This document shows positions 25,802 to 35,387 of a stretch of DNA of 64,000 nucleotides, one piece after another (position 1 is the first letter of the stretch; the number at the start of each line of letters is the position of its first letter). Below the pieces are notes generated by a model. The model saw only the letters and a list, made by a program, of their open reading frames with translations, was not told the origin of the DNA and did not search any database. This DNA comes from Saccharospirillaceae bacterium (GTDB lineage: Bacteria > Pseudomonadota > Gammaproteobacteria > Pseudomonadales > Oceanobacteraceae). The translations under genes and the position numbers were made by a program. The stretch is taken from the NCBI GenBank assembly GCA_021208685.1, contig JAJOJJ010000041.1, positions 1-64,000 on the forward strand. Reading direction: 5' to 3'.

Positions 25802-27913
25802 ATGTCCACTATGCCGCCCATCATGACGAGGTTTGTTGCCTCGCTCCTATGTTTAACCATCTCAGGAGAAGGCTGTACTGAGTTGTGGATTGGTCGAGTG
25901 GGGGACAACTACTGGAGTGGTAACTGCAAGATTTATGAGGAGTACACGCGGGTCCAAGTCAGCAATCCAGATGCCATAGTGTCAGCAACGCTTGAATACG
26001 CCAAGTGGGATGACTACATGCAAGTGTGGGTCGGTAAGTCCGGCCAAGAGACTAAAGTGTGGTCTGGCCCAGATGGCAACTTCCCTCCAGAAACAGCCGG
26101 TAGATGTGAACTCTCCACGAGTTGGGAGCGAAACCCTAATGTTGATGTCACTCCCTATTTTAAGAACGTGAAAGATGGTGATGTTGTTACGTTTAAGATC
26201 CGCGTTTCAGTAAGTGGCGAAGGTGAGGGTTTTGGCCGCATAAAACTCCGCTATGACCCATCGAAAGCCATTACCAAGGATGAGTGGGCTCCACAGAGCT
26301 GCATGGATTCCGCCAAAGGGGTGGTAGATGGTTTTGCGGAAGGCGAGATCACATGTATAGATGACCCGACTGATGCTACGGGCTGCACAGTCATCAATGG
26401 GATCAAAGTTTGCGAATCTCAACTCAAGCCGTCACCTTTGCCTGGTATTCCAAAACTATGCAAAAAGGTTTGAGTTAAAGCCGACTATGACTTTTATAAG
26501 GGGCAAATGGACTGCTGGACAGATCCTCAAGGTGAAACACACTGCCCTGTAAATACTGGTGGAAATCTCAACAGTTGCCAGATGTACGAGGATAATCCTC
26601 AGTGTGGATTTATTAGTTCGGAATGTATTGATGGAGCAGAAGGTTCCTCGGGTAAGTGTTATGTGTTTAAAGATACCTACGACTGCGGAACGGACGTATC
26701 AATACCTACTTTAGAGAAAGAAACGACGTATCAATGCGGCGGACCCATTAGGTGTATGGGGGATGATTGTCTCGATATAACAAAGTCACAAAGCACTGAT
26801 TTCGCTCGTGCATCTGCATTGTTGAATGCAGCTCAGTTCATGACTCAGGATATGAGTTGTACTGGTCAAAATGATGATGATAACCCTACTGGTGAAGAAA
26901 ATGTGATGTGTTCAGCTTTTGCCGGTGAGGCTGGGGAATGCAAGATTGCTGTGGGTGGTGTCTCAGATTGTTGTGAAAAGCCGACGAATATTTCGTTTGC
27001 TGATTATCTCAATTTGATTATGGCCGTGCCTAAGCTAGACGGTGCCGTTATGGGACTCTCTGATGGCAGTGCCGTGAAAGGAGCATACCAAGTATTAAGA
27101 GACCCCGTAATGTCTGGCTGGACCGAAATAACACAGCCTTTTGCAAGTTATATAGAAAATATTAGTGGAGCGGTTGATAGTTTTCTCCAGCCTGTTCAAC
27201 AGTTTGCTCAGGAGACTATTGGCGCATTAAAGGAGCAAATTACCAAGCTGACTTCTGAAGCTCTAGGGAATGCTTCTGCGACGGGAGCCGCTGGCGTACC
27301 TGCAGGGGCTCCTGAATCAATGACTGAACAAATCCTCGGCCAACAAGGTGCCGCCATGCTAAGCACCGTCATGACTGTTTACACAGTGTATGTTGTGTCG
27401 ATGGTCATGATCCAGATGATATGGAAGTGTGAGGAAAAGGAGTTCACCATGAATGCTAAAAGGGCGCTGAATAGCTGCACATACGTTGGTTCTTACTGCA
27501 AGTCCAAAGTATTGGGAGCGTGTGTCGAGGAGCGCGAGTCCTATTGCTGTTTCAACTCGCCACTGTCTCGAATCATCCAAGAGCAAGTTCGGCCACAACT
27601 TGGCCTTAACTTTGGTGATGCGCGCGCACCTCAATGCGGCGGAATTCCATTGGATCGAATAGCGGATATTGATTGGAGTAAGGTCAACTTGGACGAGTGG
27701 TTGGGGATACTTCAGCAAAATGGAAAACTTCCTGATCCCGCATCGTTAAACTTGGACGCTTTAACGGGAGCTGGAAGTGATTTTAATATTGATGGTACTC
27801 GGCAAGACGCATCGCAACGAGTCATGGAGCGGCTGGAAGGGATTAATGTAGACAAAATCAGAAACGACAAAGCGCGTGAAATTTTTCCTGACTTGGATGG
27901 CAATGGTGGTTGA
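25802..27913 (+). pseudogene. traN: Mating-pair stabilisation protein TraN, N-terminally shortened, in-frame TGA
   Basis: One frame is open from 25802 to 27913 except for a TGA at 26471-26473. The text on both sides is one TraN: ..LPGIPKLCKKV stop VKADYDFYKGQMDCWTDPQG.., followed by many Cys, as in outer-membrane TraN. The start has GGAGAAATGCT upstream and a signal-like segment (MTRFVASLLCLTISG). It then enters directly the middle of the TraN sequence (YWSGNCKIYEE), so an N-terminal portion known from longer homologues is missing. The total would be 703 residues; IncC/SXT TraN proteins are longer, as far as I recall. TraN normally contacts recipient surface receptors, so this copy is probably non-functional unless the TGA is read through. 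Confidence 0.82.
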
Positions 27914-27928
27914 TGTTTATCAATAAGA

Positions 27929-27948
27929 AACTTTCACATGTGAAAGTT
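27929..27948. promoter_or_regulatory. 20-bp perfect palindrome, copy 2 (upstream of the rep operon)
   Basis: AACTTTCACATGTGAAAGTT, identical to 15620-15639, 25 bp before the operator at 27974. A short T run follows this copy, so a terminator role for traN is also possible here. Confidence 0.7.
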
Positions 27949-27973
27949 TTTGTGCCGGAATAAATCGCCTAGG

Positions 27974-27988
27974 TGCCCAAATAGGGCA
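27974..27988 (+). promoter_or_regulatory. AcaCD/SgaCD-type operator of the HTH-rep operon
   Basis: TGCCCAAATAGGGCA, followed by CTTCCAGAGG; the xis operator is followed by the similar GTTCCAGAGC. Confidence 0.7.
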
Positions 27989-28060
27989 CTTCCAGAGGCC
28001 ATGTTTACGGGGTTTCACCCTCAAAATTTCTCCAGTAAATCAATGATGCTGGAGAAAATT

Positions 28061-28288
28061 ATGCAGCAAACTTTAAATGAAAAAGATTACAGTCACCTGC
28101 AGATGGTCTCTGTTTACGAGGTGACTGCCCTTCTTAAAATATCTGCGCCAACGCTTCAAAGGATTCGCACAAATGACCCATCATTCCCTAAACCATATAA
28201 GATTAGTGGTGAGAAAACACTCAGATACAGATTAGATCAGTTGGAAGCATGGCTTGATTCACGCAGGATCAGTAATGAAGTCATTTAG
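28061..28288 (+). CDS. Small AlpA-like HTH protein upstream of rep (SGI1 S004 position)
   Basis: 75 residues from the ATG at 28061 (CTGGAGAAAATT upstream). MerR/AlpA-like helix-turn-helix: VSVYEVTALLKISAPTLQRIR, FPKPYKISGEKTLRYRLDQLEAWLDSRR. Overlaps rep by 14 bp, so a single operon. Equivalent in place to SGI1 S004, which is under AcaCD control together with rep. Probable DNA-binding protein acting in replication or its control. Confidence 0.72.
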   Translation: MQQTLNEKDYSHLQMVSVYEVTALLKISAPTLQRIRTNDPSFPKPYKISGEKTLRYRLDQLEAWLDSRRISNEVI

Positions 28289-29228
28289 CCAACTTTTTTC
28301 ACAGTATCAGTCAGATATTGAAGTAAAAAATAATAGTAGACCACAAGGCTTGAGTAGGGCTGAGTCTGAATTAATAGATGCATCTGTAAGGATCAAATCA
28401 GATCCGCCCTCGTCCAATGATTTCACTTTTATGCACTCAATAATGTGCCAAGTTGGTTTACCTCGCTCACGAGTTAACGGAACAGAGTTTGAGAGACGCT
28501 GCGGTGCTGTTGGTCTGTATGTTCGTGCAGGCAAAATTTGGGACGGTAAACAGTTTGTTCAGCAGCCCGTTCCTTATGGGCCAATGCCCCGTTTGGTAAT
28601 GGCGTATCTGAACACTCAGGCGTTGCGTTCAAAATCACCAGAAATTGATGTAGGCAATAGCGCCAGAGGCTTCCTTAAACAACTGGGTAAGGAGTCATCA
28701 GGAGGCAAAAACGGGAGCTATACAAACTTTCGTAAACAGCTCATGGCGTTGTCTGCTTGTAGTATTACGCTGGGTTTTAGTACCGCTGAAAAAGCGATTA
28801 CTTACGATGGTAAACCAATCCAAAAGTTTGAGGCTTGGATTGGTAACAATGATAATCAAGGTGCATTATGGCCCGGTATTATTACATTTTCGCAAGAGTA
28901 CTTTACGACGCTAAGCGAACATGCTGTACCGCTTGATTTAAGAGCTATAAATGAGCTTACCACCAGTGCTCTTGCTATGGACATTTATGCCATGCTTGCG
29001 GATAGATTGCATCGAATTAGTGGTAGGCCTGTTGTATTACACTGGCATAATTTGCGGGAGCAGTTTGGTCAAGAATATACTGGAGAAGAGGCAGACAAGA
29101 ATTTTAAGAAAAAATTCCTGCCTGCACTACAGCGAGTTCTTGCTGTTTATCCGGATGCAAAAGTTAAGAAAGTGACAGGCGGGATTTTGATGATGTCCAG
29201 CCCCCCACCAATACCCTATCGTGATTGA
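28275..29228 (+). CDS. rep: Replication initiator protein (RepA family)
   Basis: 317 residues from the ATG at 28275. The family is recognised from the overall pattern of plasmid RepA/IncN-like initiators: FMHSIMCQVGLPRSRVNGTEFERR, GAVGLYVRAGKIWDGKQFVQQPVPYGPMPRLVMAYLNTQAL, YTNFRKQLMALSACSITLGF, and the winged-helix part SALAMDIYAMLADRLHRI. Four iterons lie immediately downstream. In SGI1 rep and its oriV allow replication of the excised element when an IncC plasmid supplies the activator. Intact. Confidence 0.85.
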   Translation: MKSFSQLFSQYQSDIEVKNNSRPQGLSRAESELIDASVRIKSDPPSSNDFTFMHSIMCQVGLPRSRVNGTEFERRCGAVGLYVRAGKIWDGKQFVQQPVPYGPMPRLVMAYLNTQALRSKSPEIDVGNSARGFLKQLGKESSGGKNGSYTNFRKQLMALSACSITLGFSTAEKAITYDGKPIQKFEAWIGNNDNQGALWPGIITFSQEYFTTLSEHAVPLDLRAINELTTSALAMDIYAMLADRLHRISGRPVVLHWHNLREQFGQEYTGEEADKNFKKKFLPALQRVLAVYPDAKVKKVTGGILMMSSPPPIPYRD

Positions 29229-29234
29229 ATTAAT

Positions 29235-29259
29235 AACCGGCCAATGTGCCGGTTTTTTT
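29235..29259 (+). terminator. Rho-independent terminator of the HTH-rep operon
   Basis: AACCGGC / GCCGGTT with a 6-nt loop and a T run. Confidence 0.85.
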
Positions 29260-29305
29260 ATCTTATTGCTCAACAAAGTTGTGGAAAACCCTGTTGGTTT
29301 GAATT

Positions 29306-29465
29306 TTATCCACGCATAGTTAGACCCCCCTTGTTGCGCATAGTTAGACCCCAGTAAGTTAAATTTTTACGCATAATCGGGCCCCCTTACCGCGCATAAT
29401 TGGCCCCCCCCTAAACCTATAGGTATTGCCTTTAAAAAATATCCTATAAATATCCCTATAGTTGA
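29306..29465 (+). other. oriV: Replication origin (oriV) with four iterons and a DnaA-like box
   Basis: Iterons with consensus CGCATARTYRGRCCCCC at 29313, 29337, 29370 and 29393 (spacing 24, 33, 23 bp), all in the same direction. A near-consensus DnaA box TTATCCACG is at 29306-29314. An AT-rich stretch with repeated CCTATA follows (29412-29465), suitable as an unwinding element. The rep gene lies directly upstream. Confidence 0.8.
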
Positions 29466-29495
29466 ACCATGTTAAGGTGTTAATAACTCTCTTTG

Positions 29496-29510
29496 CGCCC
29501 TAAAAGGGCA
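29496..29510 (+). promoter_or_regulatory. AcaCD/SgaCD-type operator of xis
   Basis: CGCCCTAAAAGGGCA followed by GTTCCAGAGC; 75 bp before the xis start. In SGI1, xis is activated by AcaCD. Confidence 0.65.
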
Positions 29511-29585
29511 GTTCCAGAGCCAAGGATCTGCTGTTGCTTCTCATAAAATAGGTCTATCAATAACTGGTTTATAACGGATAGGCTG

Positions 29586-29954
29586 ATGACTGTAGACGTG
29601 AATGAAACCTTGAACGCCCTGAGAAGCGAAATTGCTGAAATGAAGCAATTGCTGGCTCAGTTCGTTGAAAATACAGTGAGTGACGGCAGCAAATCAAACT
29701 TACCGCCGTCTGATAAAGAGTATCTTACAGTTGATGAGGCTGCGGCCTACGTTGGAGCAAAACGCTCGTACATCTACCGTTTGACGCATGAAAAGCGCGT
29801 ATCATTTACTAAGCCGGGAGGTAATAGAGTGCTAATTAAACGATCAGACCTTCAAGCATGGCTGGAAAAGAACAGAGTGAAGTCCCAAGATGAACTTCAC
29901 CAAGATGTTGCAAATTACATTGCGTGCTCACCTCGTAGCCGTAGGGCATCTTAA
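29586..29954 (+). CDS. xis: Excisionase / recombination directionality factor
   Basis: 122 residues. The N-terminal coiled coil is TLNALRSEIAEMKQLLAQF; the excisionase-type winged HTH is YLTVDEAAAYVGAKRSYIYRLTHEKRVSFTKPGGNRVLIKRSDLQAWLEKNRV. It is convergent with int, with 4 bp overlap at the 3' ends. It promotes excision together with Int. The operator upstream suggests induction by the FlhDC-like activator or a helper plasmid. Confidence 0.82.
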   Translation: MTVDVNETLNALRSEIAEMKQLLAQFVENTVSDGSKSNLPPSDKEYLTVDEAAAYVGAKRSYIYRLTHEKRVSFTKPGGNRVLIKRSDLQAWLEKNRVKSQDELHQDVANYIACSPRSRRAS

Positions 29955-31168
29955 AGTGCTGTATGGGATACGGATTTTCCGCAGTGAGGACAGCAAGTTC
30001 CAGACTCTTTTACCTTATCTTCAAAAATATCTGGAAAGCCTCTCATTGCTGTTACCCGGCGACTTTCAAGGATATCAGCATAAATTTCCGTTGTTCTCAA
30101 TTCGGAGTGCCCAAGAAGGCGAGAGAGAGAATAGATATCAACGCCACGGTTAAGCTGGGCCACCGCAAATGTATGTCTGCCAACGTGGAAAGTAACATGT
30201 TTTTGAACGCCTGCTAGCATTGCCCAATGTAGTAAAGCGACGTTGGTGTAACTGCTATATTTCAACCCTTTAAAGACTCGCTCAGCTTTATCTTGGCGCT
30301 CTCCCATAAGCTTAACTGCTGAGTCTGGTAGATCCAGGTAGACTAAGCTGTTTCCGGCATTCAGTAATTTAGTCTGCTTGAAAATAATTCTGTAGTGTCC
30401 ATTCTGAAACTCTTCTATTTCTTTCCATGTAAGCTTCTGAATATCGCTCCATCTCAAGCCAGTTGTGCAACTAAAAAGAAATGCCCGTTTAAGAACGTCA
30501 TAGCGACATTCCGCCTTTGTCATAGCTCGAACTTCATCCAGAGTGAGGTAGGTTCGCTGGGTATTTTCTGCTTTGACACTTTTTACTCGCTGGACTGGGT
30601 TATCCCTTATGATGCCTTCTCTGTACGCTTCATTTAGGGCGGCTCTGACTTTGTTGAAGTAACTAGAGGCCGTGTTTTTGGCAAGCTTTGACTTAGATTT
30701 CGTTAGCGGTTCCTCTAAAAGGTATTTCCTAAACCCTTCCAGGAATTTTTTATCAAGTTCTTCAAAAGTTAGCTCTGCTCTTCCGTGATAGCTCCGAAGA
30801 TGTTTACCTGCTGAGATCCAAATAGAATAGTTTGAAGAACTTCCAGACTCTTTGCTGGCAGTTAACTTGTCGTAGTATTCGTAAAAGCTCGAAGCAAGCT
30901 TTACTCGATCTTCCAGTTGGAACTTATTACTGTGAGATTCAACGAGCCTTGCTGACCGCGCAGCCTCAGCCTGACGCAACATTTCCTTATTGTGTTGACG
31001 CTCTGCTTGTGTCTTTGGATTCTCGTAGAGATAGAGCTCTAAAGGTTCGTAGTCGCGCTTTGCACGTTTTTTACCATCCTCACCTTCAACAACACCGTAG
31101 TAGTACACCAGTCTAAGTTGCTGGAGCCCCTTCGAGTTAGGGTTACGCTTGTTTACTGATACCTTCAT
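29951..31168 (-). CDS. int: Tyrosine integrase of the trmE-specific SGI1 group
   Basis: 405 residues. The N-terminal arm-binding part is followed by a core-binding SAM-like domain (about 95-200). Catalytic residues: Arg in CTTGLRWSD, Lys in the QTKLLNAG strand, His-x2-Arg in FHVGRHTFA, His in LLGHSELRT and Tyr in TEIYAD. The C-terminal tail has a CPHC motif. It starts 203 bp from the mnmE end and reads in the same direction as mnmE. Length and position fit SGI1 Int. It recombines the mnmE 3' end with the circular form. Confidence 0.9.
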   Translation of the reverse strand: MKVSVNKRNPNSKGLQQLRLVYYYGVVEGEDGKKRAKRDYEPLELYLYENPKTQAERQHNKEMLRQAEAARSARLVESHSNKFQLEDRVKLASSFYEYYDKLTASKESGSSSNYSIWISAGKHLRSYHGRAELTFEELDKKFLEGFRKYLLEEPLTKSKSKLAKNTASSYFNKVRAALNEAYREGIIRDNPVQRVKSVKAENTQRTYLTLDEVRAMTKAECRYDVLKRAFLFSCTTGLRWSDIQKLTWKEIEEFQNGHYRIIFKQTKLLNAGNSLVYLDLPDSAVKLMGERQDKAERVFKGLKYSSYTNVALLHWAMLAGVQKHVTFHVGRHTFAVAQLNRGVDIYSLSRLLGHSELRTTEIYADILESRRVTAMRGFPDIFEDKVKESGTCCPHCGKSVSHTAL

Positions 31169-31169
31169 A

Positions 31170-31250
31170 ATTGCTCCGCTTTGCTCCCGTTACTCCAAAA
31201 TTTTAACTCGGGAGCAAATGCGGATCAATATTTAGCAAAACGGAGCAAAA
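31170..31250. repeat. Cluster of GGAGCAAA motifs between int and mnmE
   Basis: GGAGCAAA-type motifs: inverted copies at about 31172-31177 (TGCTCC) and 31180-31188 (TTTGCTCCC), direct copies at 31211-31228 (GGAGCAAATGCGGATCAA, identical to 4484-4501) and 31242-31250 (GGAGCAAAA). Probable Int or Xis binding sites in attL. Confidence 0.6.
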
Positions 31251-31371
31251 TCGTGGAAAGGGAAGTAAAACCTAACCATAACAGTGTTGCTGTAAAATTA
31301 CTTAAATAACAATAGGTTGCTTTGATATGTTTTGAAGGGTTTTACTTTGTTTTTCATCTGAATTACGAACT

Positions 31372-31389
31372 TCACTTCCCAATGCAGAA
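31372..31389 (-). repeat. Proximal att site (attL) formed by the mnmE 3' end
   Basis: TTCTGCATTGGGAAGTGA on the minus strand; encodes the last residues FCIGK and the stop of MnmE. The integration keeps MnmE complete. Confidence 0.8.
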
Positions 31390-32766
31390 GCTGCCAAAAA
31401 TTTCACCCAATAAATCATCGGCGGTAAAGGCACCGGTAATGTCGTTCAGTGCGTTCTGCGCCATGCGCAGATCTTCGGCCAGCAGTTCTCCGGCGGCCAT
31501 ACCTTCAAGTTGCTGGCGGCCAAAGTCGAGGGCTTGCTGCGCACGGTTAAGGGCGTCGATATGACGGCGGCGGGCGAGGAAGCCTCCTTCGGCAGCGGCG
31601 TCAAAACCCATGATCTGTTTCAGGTGTTCGCGCAACACATCCACACCGGCATTCTGTTTCGCTGATAAGCTGATGACCGGGAAACGGCCATCGTTATTCA
31701 GGCCCATGGTTTCTGTGGATAAATCGGCTTTGTTACGGATCACCGTTAACCGTCCGCTGTTTAACAGATCGGCCGCCGCGTCCTGCAAACCGCGTTCGTC
31801 GTACAGGGCGTGCAGTAATGTTTCCGGATCGGTTTCATCGGTCGTGCTGTCGACCATTAATAATACGCGGTCGGCTTTGCTGATTTCGTCCCAGGCGCGC
31901 TGAATGCCAATGCGCTCAACTTCGTCCGGCGCGTCGCGCAGACCGGCGGTGTCGATAATATGCAGCGGCATACCATCGATGTGGATATGTTCTTTCAGTA
32001 CGTCGCGCGTGGTGCCGGCAATATCGGTAACGATGGCACGTTCCTGACCGGCGAGAGCATTCAGCAACGAAGACTTACCGGCATTTGGCCGTCCGGCAAT
32101 CACCACGTTCATGCCTTCACGTAACAGCGCGCCTTGTCCGGCCTCACGCAATACGGCTTTTAATTCGGCATCCACAGTGTCCAGCATGGCGGCCACTTTA
32201 CCGTCGGAGAGGAAGTCGATTTCTTCTTCGGGAAAATCGATGGCTGCTTCAACATACATACGCAACTGAATTAACTGATCAAGCAGGCTGTGTACTTTAT
32301 TGGAAAACTCGCCCTGCAATGACCGCAGCGCGCAGCGCGCAGCCTGCTCAGAGGCGGAGTCGATTAAATCGGCAATGGCTTCGGCCTGGGCCAGATCCAT
32401 TTTATCGTTTAAGAAAGCGCGCTCGGAAAATTCACCTGGGCGCGCCAGTCGGCAACCCAGCGCCACCACTTCTTTCAGCAGCAGATCGAGCACCACCGGG
32501 CCACCGTGGCCCTGCAGTTCGAGGACGTCTTCGCCGGTAAAAGAATTCGGATTAGGGAAGAACAGGGCGATGCCTTCATCCAGCACCGTACCGTCAGCCG
32601 CCTTAAAAGGACCGTAGTGCGCATAACGTGGCTTAGGCGCTATACCGAGTAAGGCTTGTGCCACGGTTAACGCCAGCGCGCCGGATATGCGGATAATGCC
32701 AACACCACCTCGTCCTGGTGCGGTCGCTACAGCGGCAATGGTGTCGTTGTGGATAAGATTGCTCAT
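31372..32766 (-). CDS. mnmE: tRNA uridine-5-carboxymethylaminomethyl modification GTPase MnmE (TrmE)
   Basis: 464 residues. N-terminal tetrahydrofolate-binding domain ([20 protein letters not shown]), central helical domain, GTPase domain with [19 protein letters not shown] and NKAD, and the C-terminal FCIGK containing the conserved Cys. With MnmG it modifies U34 of tRNAs in the cytoplasm. The island inserts at its last codons without changing the product. Downstream of yidC, with a terminator between. Confidence 0.95.
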   Translation of the reverse strand: MSNLIHNDTIAAVATAPGRGGVGIIRISGALALTVAQALLGIAPKPRYAHYGPFKAADGTVLDEGIALFFPNPNSFTGEDVLELQGHGGPVVLDLLLKEVVALGCRLARPGEFSERAFLNDKMDLAQAEAIADLIDSASEQAARCALRSLQGEFSNKVHSLLDQLIQLRMYVEAAIDFPEEEIDFLSDGKVAAMLDTVDAELKAVLREAGQGALLREGMNVVIAGRPNAGKSSLLNALAGQERAIVTDIAGTTRDVLKEHIHIDGMPLHIIDTAGLRDAPDEVERIGIQRAWDEISKADRVLLMVDSTTDETDPETLLHALYDERGLQDAAADLLNSGRLTVIRNKADLSTETMGLNNDGRFPVISLSAKQNAGVDVLREHLKQIMGFDAAAEGGFLARRRHIDALNRAQQALDFGRQQLEGMAAGELLAEDLRMAQNALNDITGAFTADDLLGEIFGSFCIGK

Positions 32767-32880
32767 CGCGGATTCCTGAAATCTGTTGCTGCCGGTTAAA
32801 AAGCAGCGGTTTGGCTGCGCGAATTGTACCTGAGTTAACCCTCTGTCACAGGGTTGCCGTCAGGGATGGCGGGCAATAAA

Positions 32881-32900
32881 AAAGGCGCCGAAGCGCCTTT
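32881..32900 (-). terminator. Terminator after yidC
   Basis: AAAGGCGC / GCGCCTTT with a 4-nt loop, then TTTATT on the minus strand. Confidence 0.85.
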
Positions 32901-32916
32901 TTAAGATTCCTGCAGA

Positions 32917-34569
32917 TCAGCTGTTTTCGATCTGTTTGGTAATCACATACTGCTGAGCAATCGACAGCACGTTGTTCACCACCCAGTACAGTACCAGACC
33001 GGCCGGGAACCACAGGAAGAAAATGGTGAAAATGACCGGCATAAACTGCATCACACGCGCCTGCATTGGGTCCGGCGGGGTCGGGTTCAGCTTCATCTGA
33101 ATGAACATAGAAGCACCCATAATTAATGGCAGGATGAAGTAAGGGTCCATCACCGACATATCTTTAATCCACAGGAAGAACGGCGCCTGACGCAGCTCTA
33201 CCGATTCCATCAGCACCCAGTACAGCGCAATAAATACCGGCATCTGCACCAGAATCGGCAGACAGCCACCCAGCGGATTGATCTTCTCTTCTTTGTAGAG
33301 CTTCATCATTTCCTGACCGAGTTTTTCACGGTTATCGCCGTATTTCTCTTTAATTTCCTGCATCTTTGGCGCGACTTTGCGCATGTTTGCCATTGAGCGA
33401 TAAGAGGTTGCAGACAGTTTAAAGAACGCCGCTTTAATCAGAACCGTCAGCAGGATAATAGCCACACCCCAGTTACCTACCAGACCATGGAAGAAGCTCA
33501 GCAACCAGAACAGTGGCTGCGCAATCCACCACAACCAGCCGTAATCGACGGTCAGATCCAGATGCTCAGCAATTTCAGCCAGACGGTCCTGCAATTTAGG
33601 GCCGACATAAAGGCTGGCACCCACTTCTGCTGTTTGACCGGCGGCAACAACGGTTGGTGCATCATAGAAGCCAAAGATGTAGTTTCCCTTAACTGCACGG
33701 CCGTTGTAGGTGTGCTGTTCATCTTTAGCCGGCACCCAGGCAGCAAGGAAATAATGCTGCAGAATCGCGGCCCAGCCACCTTGCTCAACTTTTTTGTACT
33801 GCCCATCTTCCAGATCAGAGAAGGTGACTTTCTCGTAGCGGTTTTCTTTAGTGGTCAGAGCAGCCCCCAGATAAGCGGCCATACCCATTTGCGATCCGGC
33901 TGACGGATCAACCGAATTGTCACGCTTCAGCTGCGCATAAAACACACCCTGCCAGGCTTCGGCTGAGGTATTTTTGATGCGGAAATTAACGTCCAGCAGG
34001 TAATCAGCGCGACGGAAAGTAAAGACTTTTTCTACCGTGGCTTTATCCGTTTGCGTGGTCAGCACCACTTTCAGCTCATCCTGACCATCCGCCAGCTGAT
34101 ACTGAGTGGCGTCCGCGCTGTACAGTGCCGGGCCCTGAGCATCCACACCGTCTTTACCCAATAAACCACTCTGAGCCACATAAGTCCGGCGCTGGTTACG
34201 TTCCATCAGAACAAAAGGAACATCCTTCTGATCAACGGCTGCCGGATATTCAGGCAACAGCACTTCAACAATTTCTCCGCCGCGCGGATCAATCAATACG
34301 CGTAACACATCGGTTTCTACACGGATCAGTTCAGCCGATGGCTGAGCCTTCGTTTCCGTGCTGACAACCGGGGTATCGACGGTTGGCTGTTCTGCCAGTT
34401 CATCGGTACTGACGGCGGTTAGCGGAGCATCCTGATTTTCAGCAACCGGAGATGCGCTGATCGGTGCTGTTACCTGATTTTTCTGACCGTAGTCATCGTT
34501 CCAGGCAAGGATAAGAAAGTAGCTACTGACAATCAGGCCAAGAAATATGACCGTACGGCGGATATCCAT
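32917..34569 (-). CDS. yidC: Membrane protein insertase YidC
   Basis: 550 residues from the ATG at 34569 (MDIRRTVIFLGL). Upstream in-frame starts lie inside yidD and are unlikely. One N-terminal transmembrane helix, a long periplasmic domain (about 60-330), then the conserved C-terminal five-helix core (GNWGVAIILLTVLIKAAFF, INPLGGCLPILVQMPVFIALYWVL, FTIFFLWFPAGLVLYWVVNNVLS). It inserts proteins into the inner membrane alone or with Sec. Two bp downstream of yidD. Confidence 0.95.
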   Translation of the reverse strand: MDIRRTVIFLGLIVSSYFLILAWNDDYGQKNQVTAPISASPVAENQDAPLTAVSTDELAEQPTVDTPVVSTETKAQPSAELIRVETDVLRVLIDPRGGEIVEVLLPEYPAAVDQKDVPFVLMERNQRRTYVAQSGLLGKDGVDAQGPALYSADATQYQLADGQDELKVVLTTQTDKATVEKVFTFRRADYLLDVNFRIKNTSAEAWQGVFYAQLKRDNSVDPSAGSQMGMAAYLGAALTTKENRYEKVTFSDLEDGQYKKVEQGGWAAILQHYFLAAWVPAKDEQHTYNGRAVKGNYIFGFYDAPTVVAAGQTAEVGASLYVGPKLQDRLAEIAEHLDLTVDYGWLWWIAQPLFWLLSFFHGLVGNWGVAIILLTVLIKAAFFKLSATSYRSMANMRKVAPKMQEIKEKYGDNREKLGQEMMKLYKEEKINPLGGCLPILVQMPVFIALYWVLMESVELRQAPFFLWIKDMSVMDPYFILPLIMGASMFIQMKLNPTPPDPMQARVMQFMPVIFTIFFLWFPAGLVLYWVVNNVLSIAQQYVITKQIENS

Positions 34570-34571
34570 GA

Positions 34572-34868
34572 TTAGGGTTTCCGTTGACAACAATTGGAGG
34601 AATGGTTGGGTAAATCGGGTACCGGATCCACACCGTGGGAACCCCAGGGGTGACACCGGAGCAATCGTTTGAGCGCAAGATAACCACCACGTATAGCGCC
34701 GTAACGACGAATGGCTTCATCGGCATAGGCTGAGCAGGTAGGGTAATAGCGACAACGACTGGGAATAAGAGGACTGAGAGCGTAACGATAGAAAGCAATC
34801 AGCGACAGCAACACCTTAGCGCCGGGTTGCGCGCCGGTTTTTTCGGCTGCCATTTGCTTGTCTGTCAT
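34572..34868 (-). CDS. yidD: Membrane protein insertion efficiency factor YidD
   Basis: 98 residues with the family core [32 protein letters not shown] and [18 protein letters not shown]. Three conserved Cys. The gene overlaps the end of rnpA by about 53 bp, as in many gammaproteobacteria, and leads into yidC. Acts at the inner-membrane side in YidC-dependent insertion. Confidence 0.93.
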   Translation of the reverse strand: MTDKQMAAEKTGAQPGAKVLLSLIAFYRYALSPLIPSRCRYYPTCSAYADEAIRRYGAIRGGYLALKRLLRCHPWGSHGVDPVPDLPNHSSNCCQRKP

Positions 34869-35220
34869 TGGAAGGACGCTTTAATCTGAACCAAAGGCCG
34901 TCAATCATCTCACGAATTTGCTGGTTGTCCAGTTCGGCAAGACCAGAGCGGGCGAGTAAAACAAAATCCAATGACGCCATCTCATGCTGATGATGCCGGA
35001 AGGATTCGCGAACCAGACGTTTAATCCGGTTACGGTCTACAGCCCGTTTGATCTGCTTTTTGGCCAGAACAAATCCTATCCTGGCCTGGTCCTGCTCATT
35101 CGGAGTTGCCAACACCAAAAGGTGAGGCGAACTACCGCGTAATTCTGTCTTGTCGAAAACCCGTTTGAACTCCACCGGCTTGAGTAAGCGGGCACGGCGG
35201 GGAAATCCGAATTCCGGCAT
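34816..35220 (-). CDS. rnpA: Ribonuclease P protein component
   Basis: 134 residues from the ATG at 35220 ([13 protein letters not shown]); a TTG at 35229 is less likely. The family signature RNR motif is seen in [22 protein letters not shown], with the preceding RIGFVLAKK strand. It supports 5' processing of tRNA by the RNase P RNA. The C-terminal tail is basic and extended. Cotranscribed with rpmH. Confidence 0.93.
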   Translation of the reverse strand: MPEFGFPRRARLLKPVEFKRVFDKTELRGSSPHLLVLATPNEQDQARIGFVLAKKQIKRAVDRNRIKRLVRESFRHHQHEMASLDFVLLARSGLAELDNQQIREMIDGLWFRLKRPSNDRQANGSRKNRRATRR

Positions 35221-35252
35221 CGACGGCAAACTACGCAGCGTCAGACGGTTGA

Positions 35253-35387
35253 TTAAGCTGTCAGAACGTGACGGCCTTTAGCACGACGGCGAGCCAGAAC
35301 TGCACGGCCGTTTTTAGTAGCCATACGGGCACGGAAACCGTGAGTACGCTTACGTTTCAATACGCTTGGTTGGAAAGTACGTTTCAT
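35253..35387 (-). CDS. rpmH: 50S ribosomal protein L34
   Basis: 44 residues: [18 protein letters not shown].., [19 protein letters not shown], ending HVLTA. Exact family length. First gene of the rpmH-rnpA-yidD-yidC operon, divergent from dnaA across the presumed oriC. Confidence 0.97.
   Translation of the reverse strand: MKRTFQPSVLKRKRTHGFRARMATKNGRAVLARRRAKGRHVLTA

Noticed and set aside
26507..27913. Separate gene starting at the ATG at 26507
   Set aside because: No ribosome-binding site, same frame as the preceding part, and TraN similarity continues upstream across the TGA.
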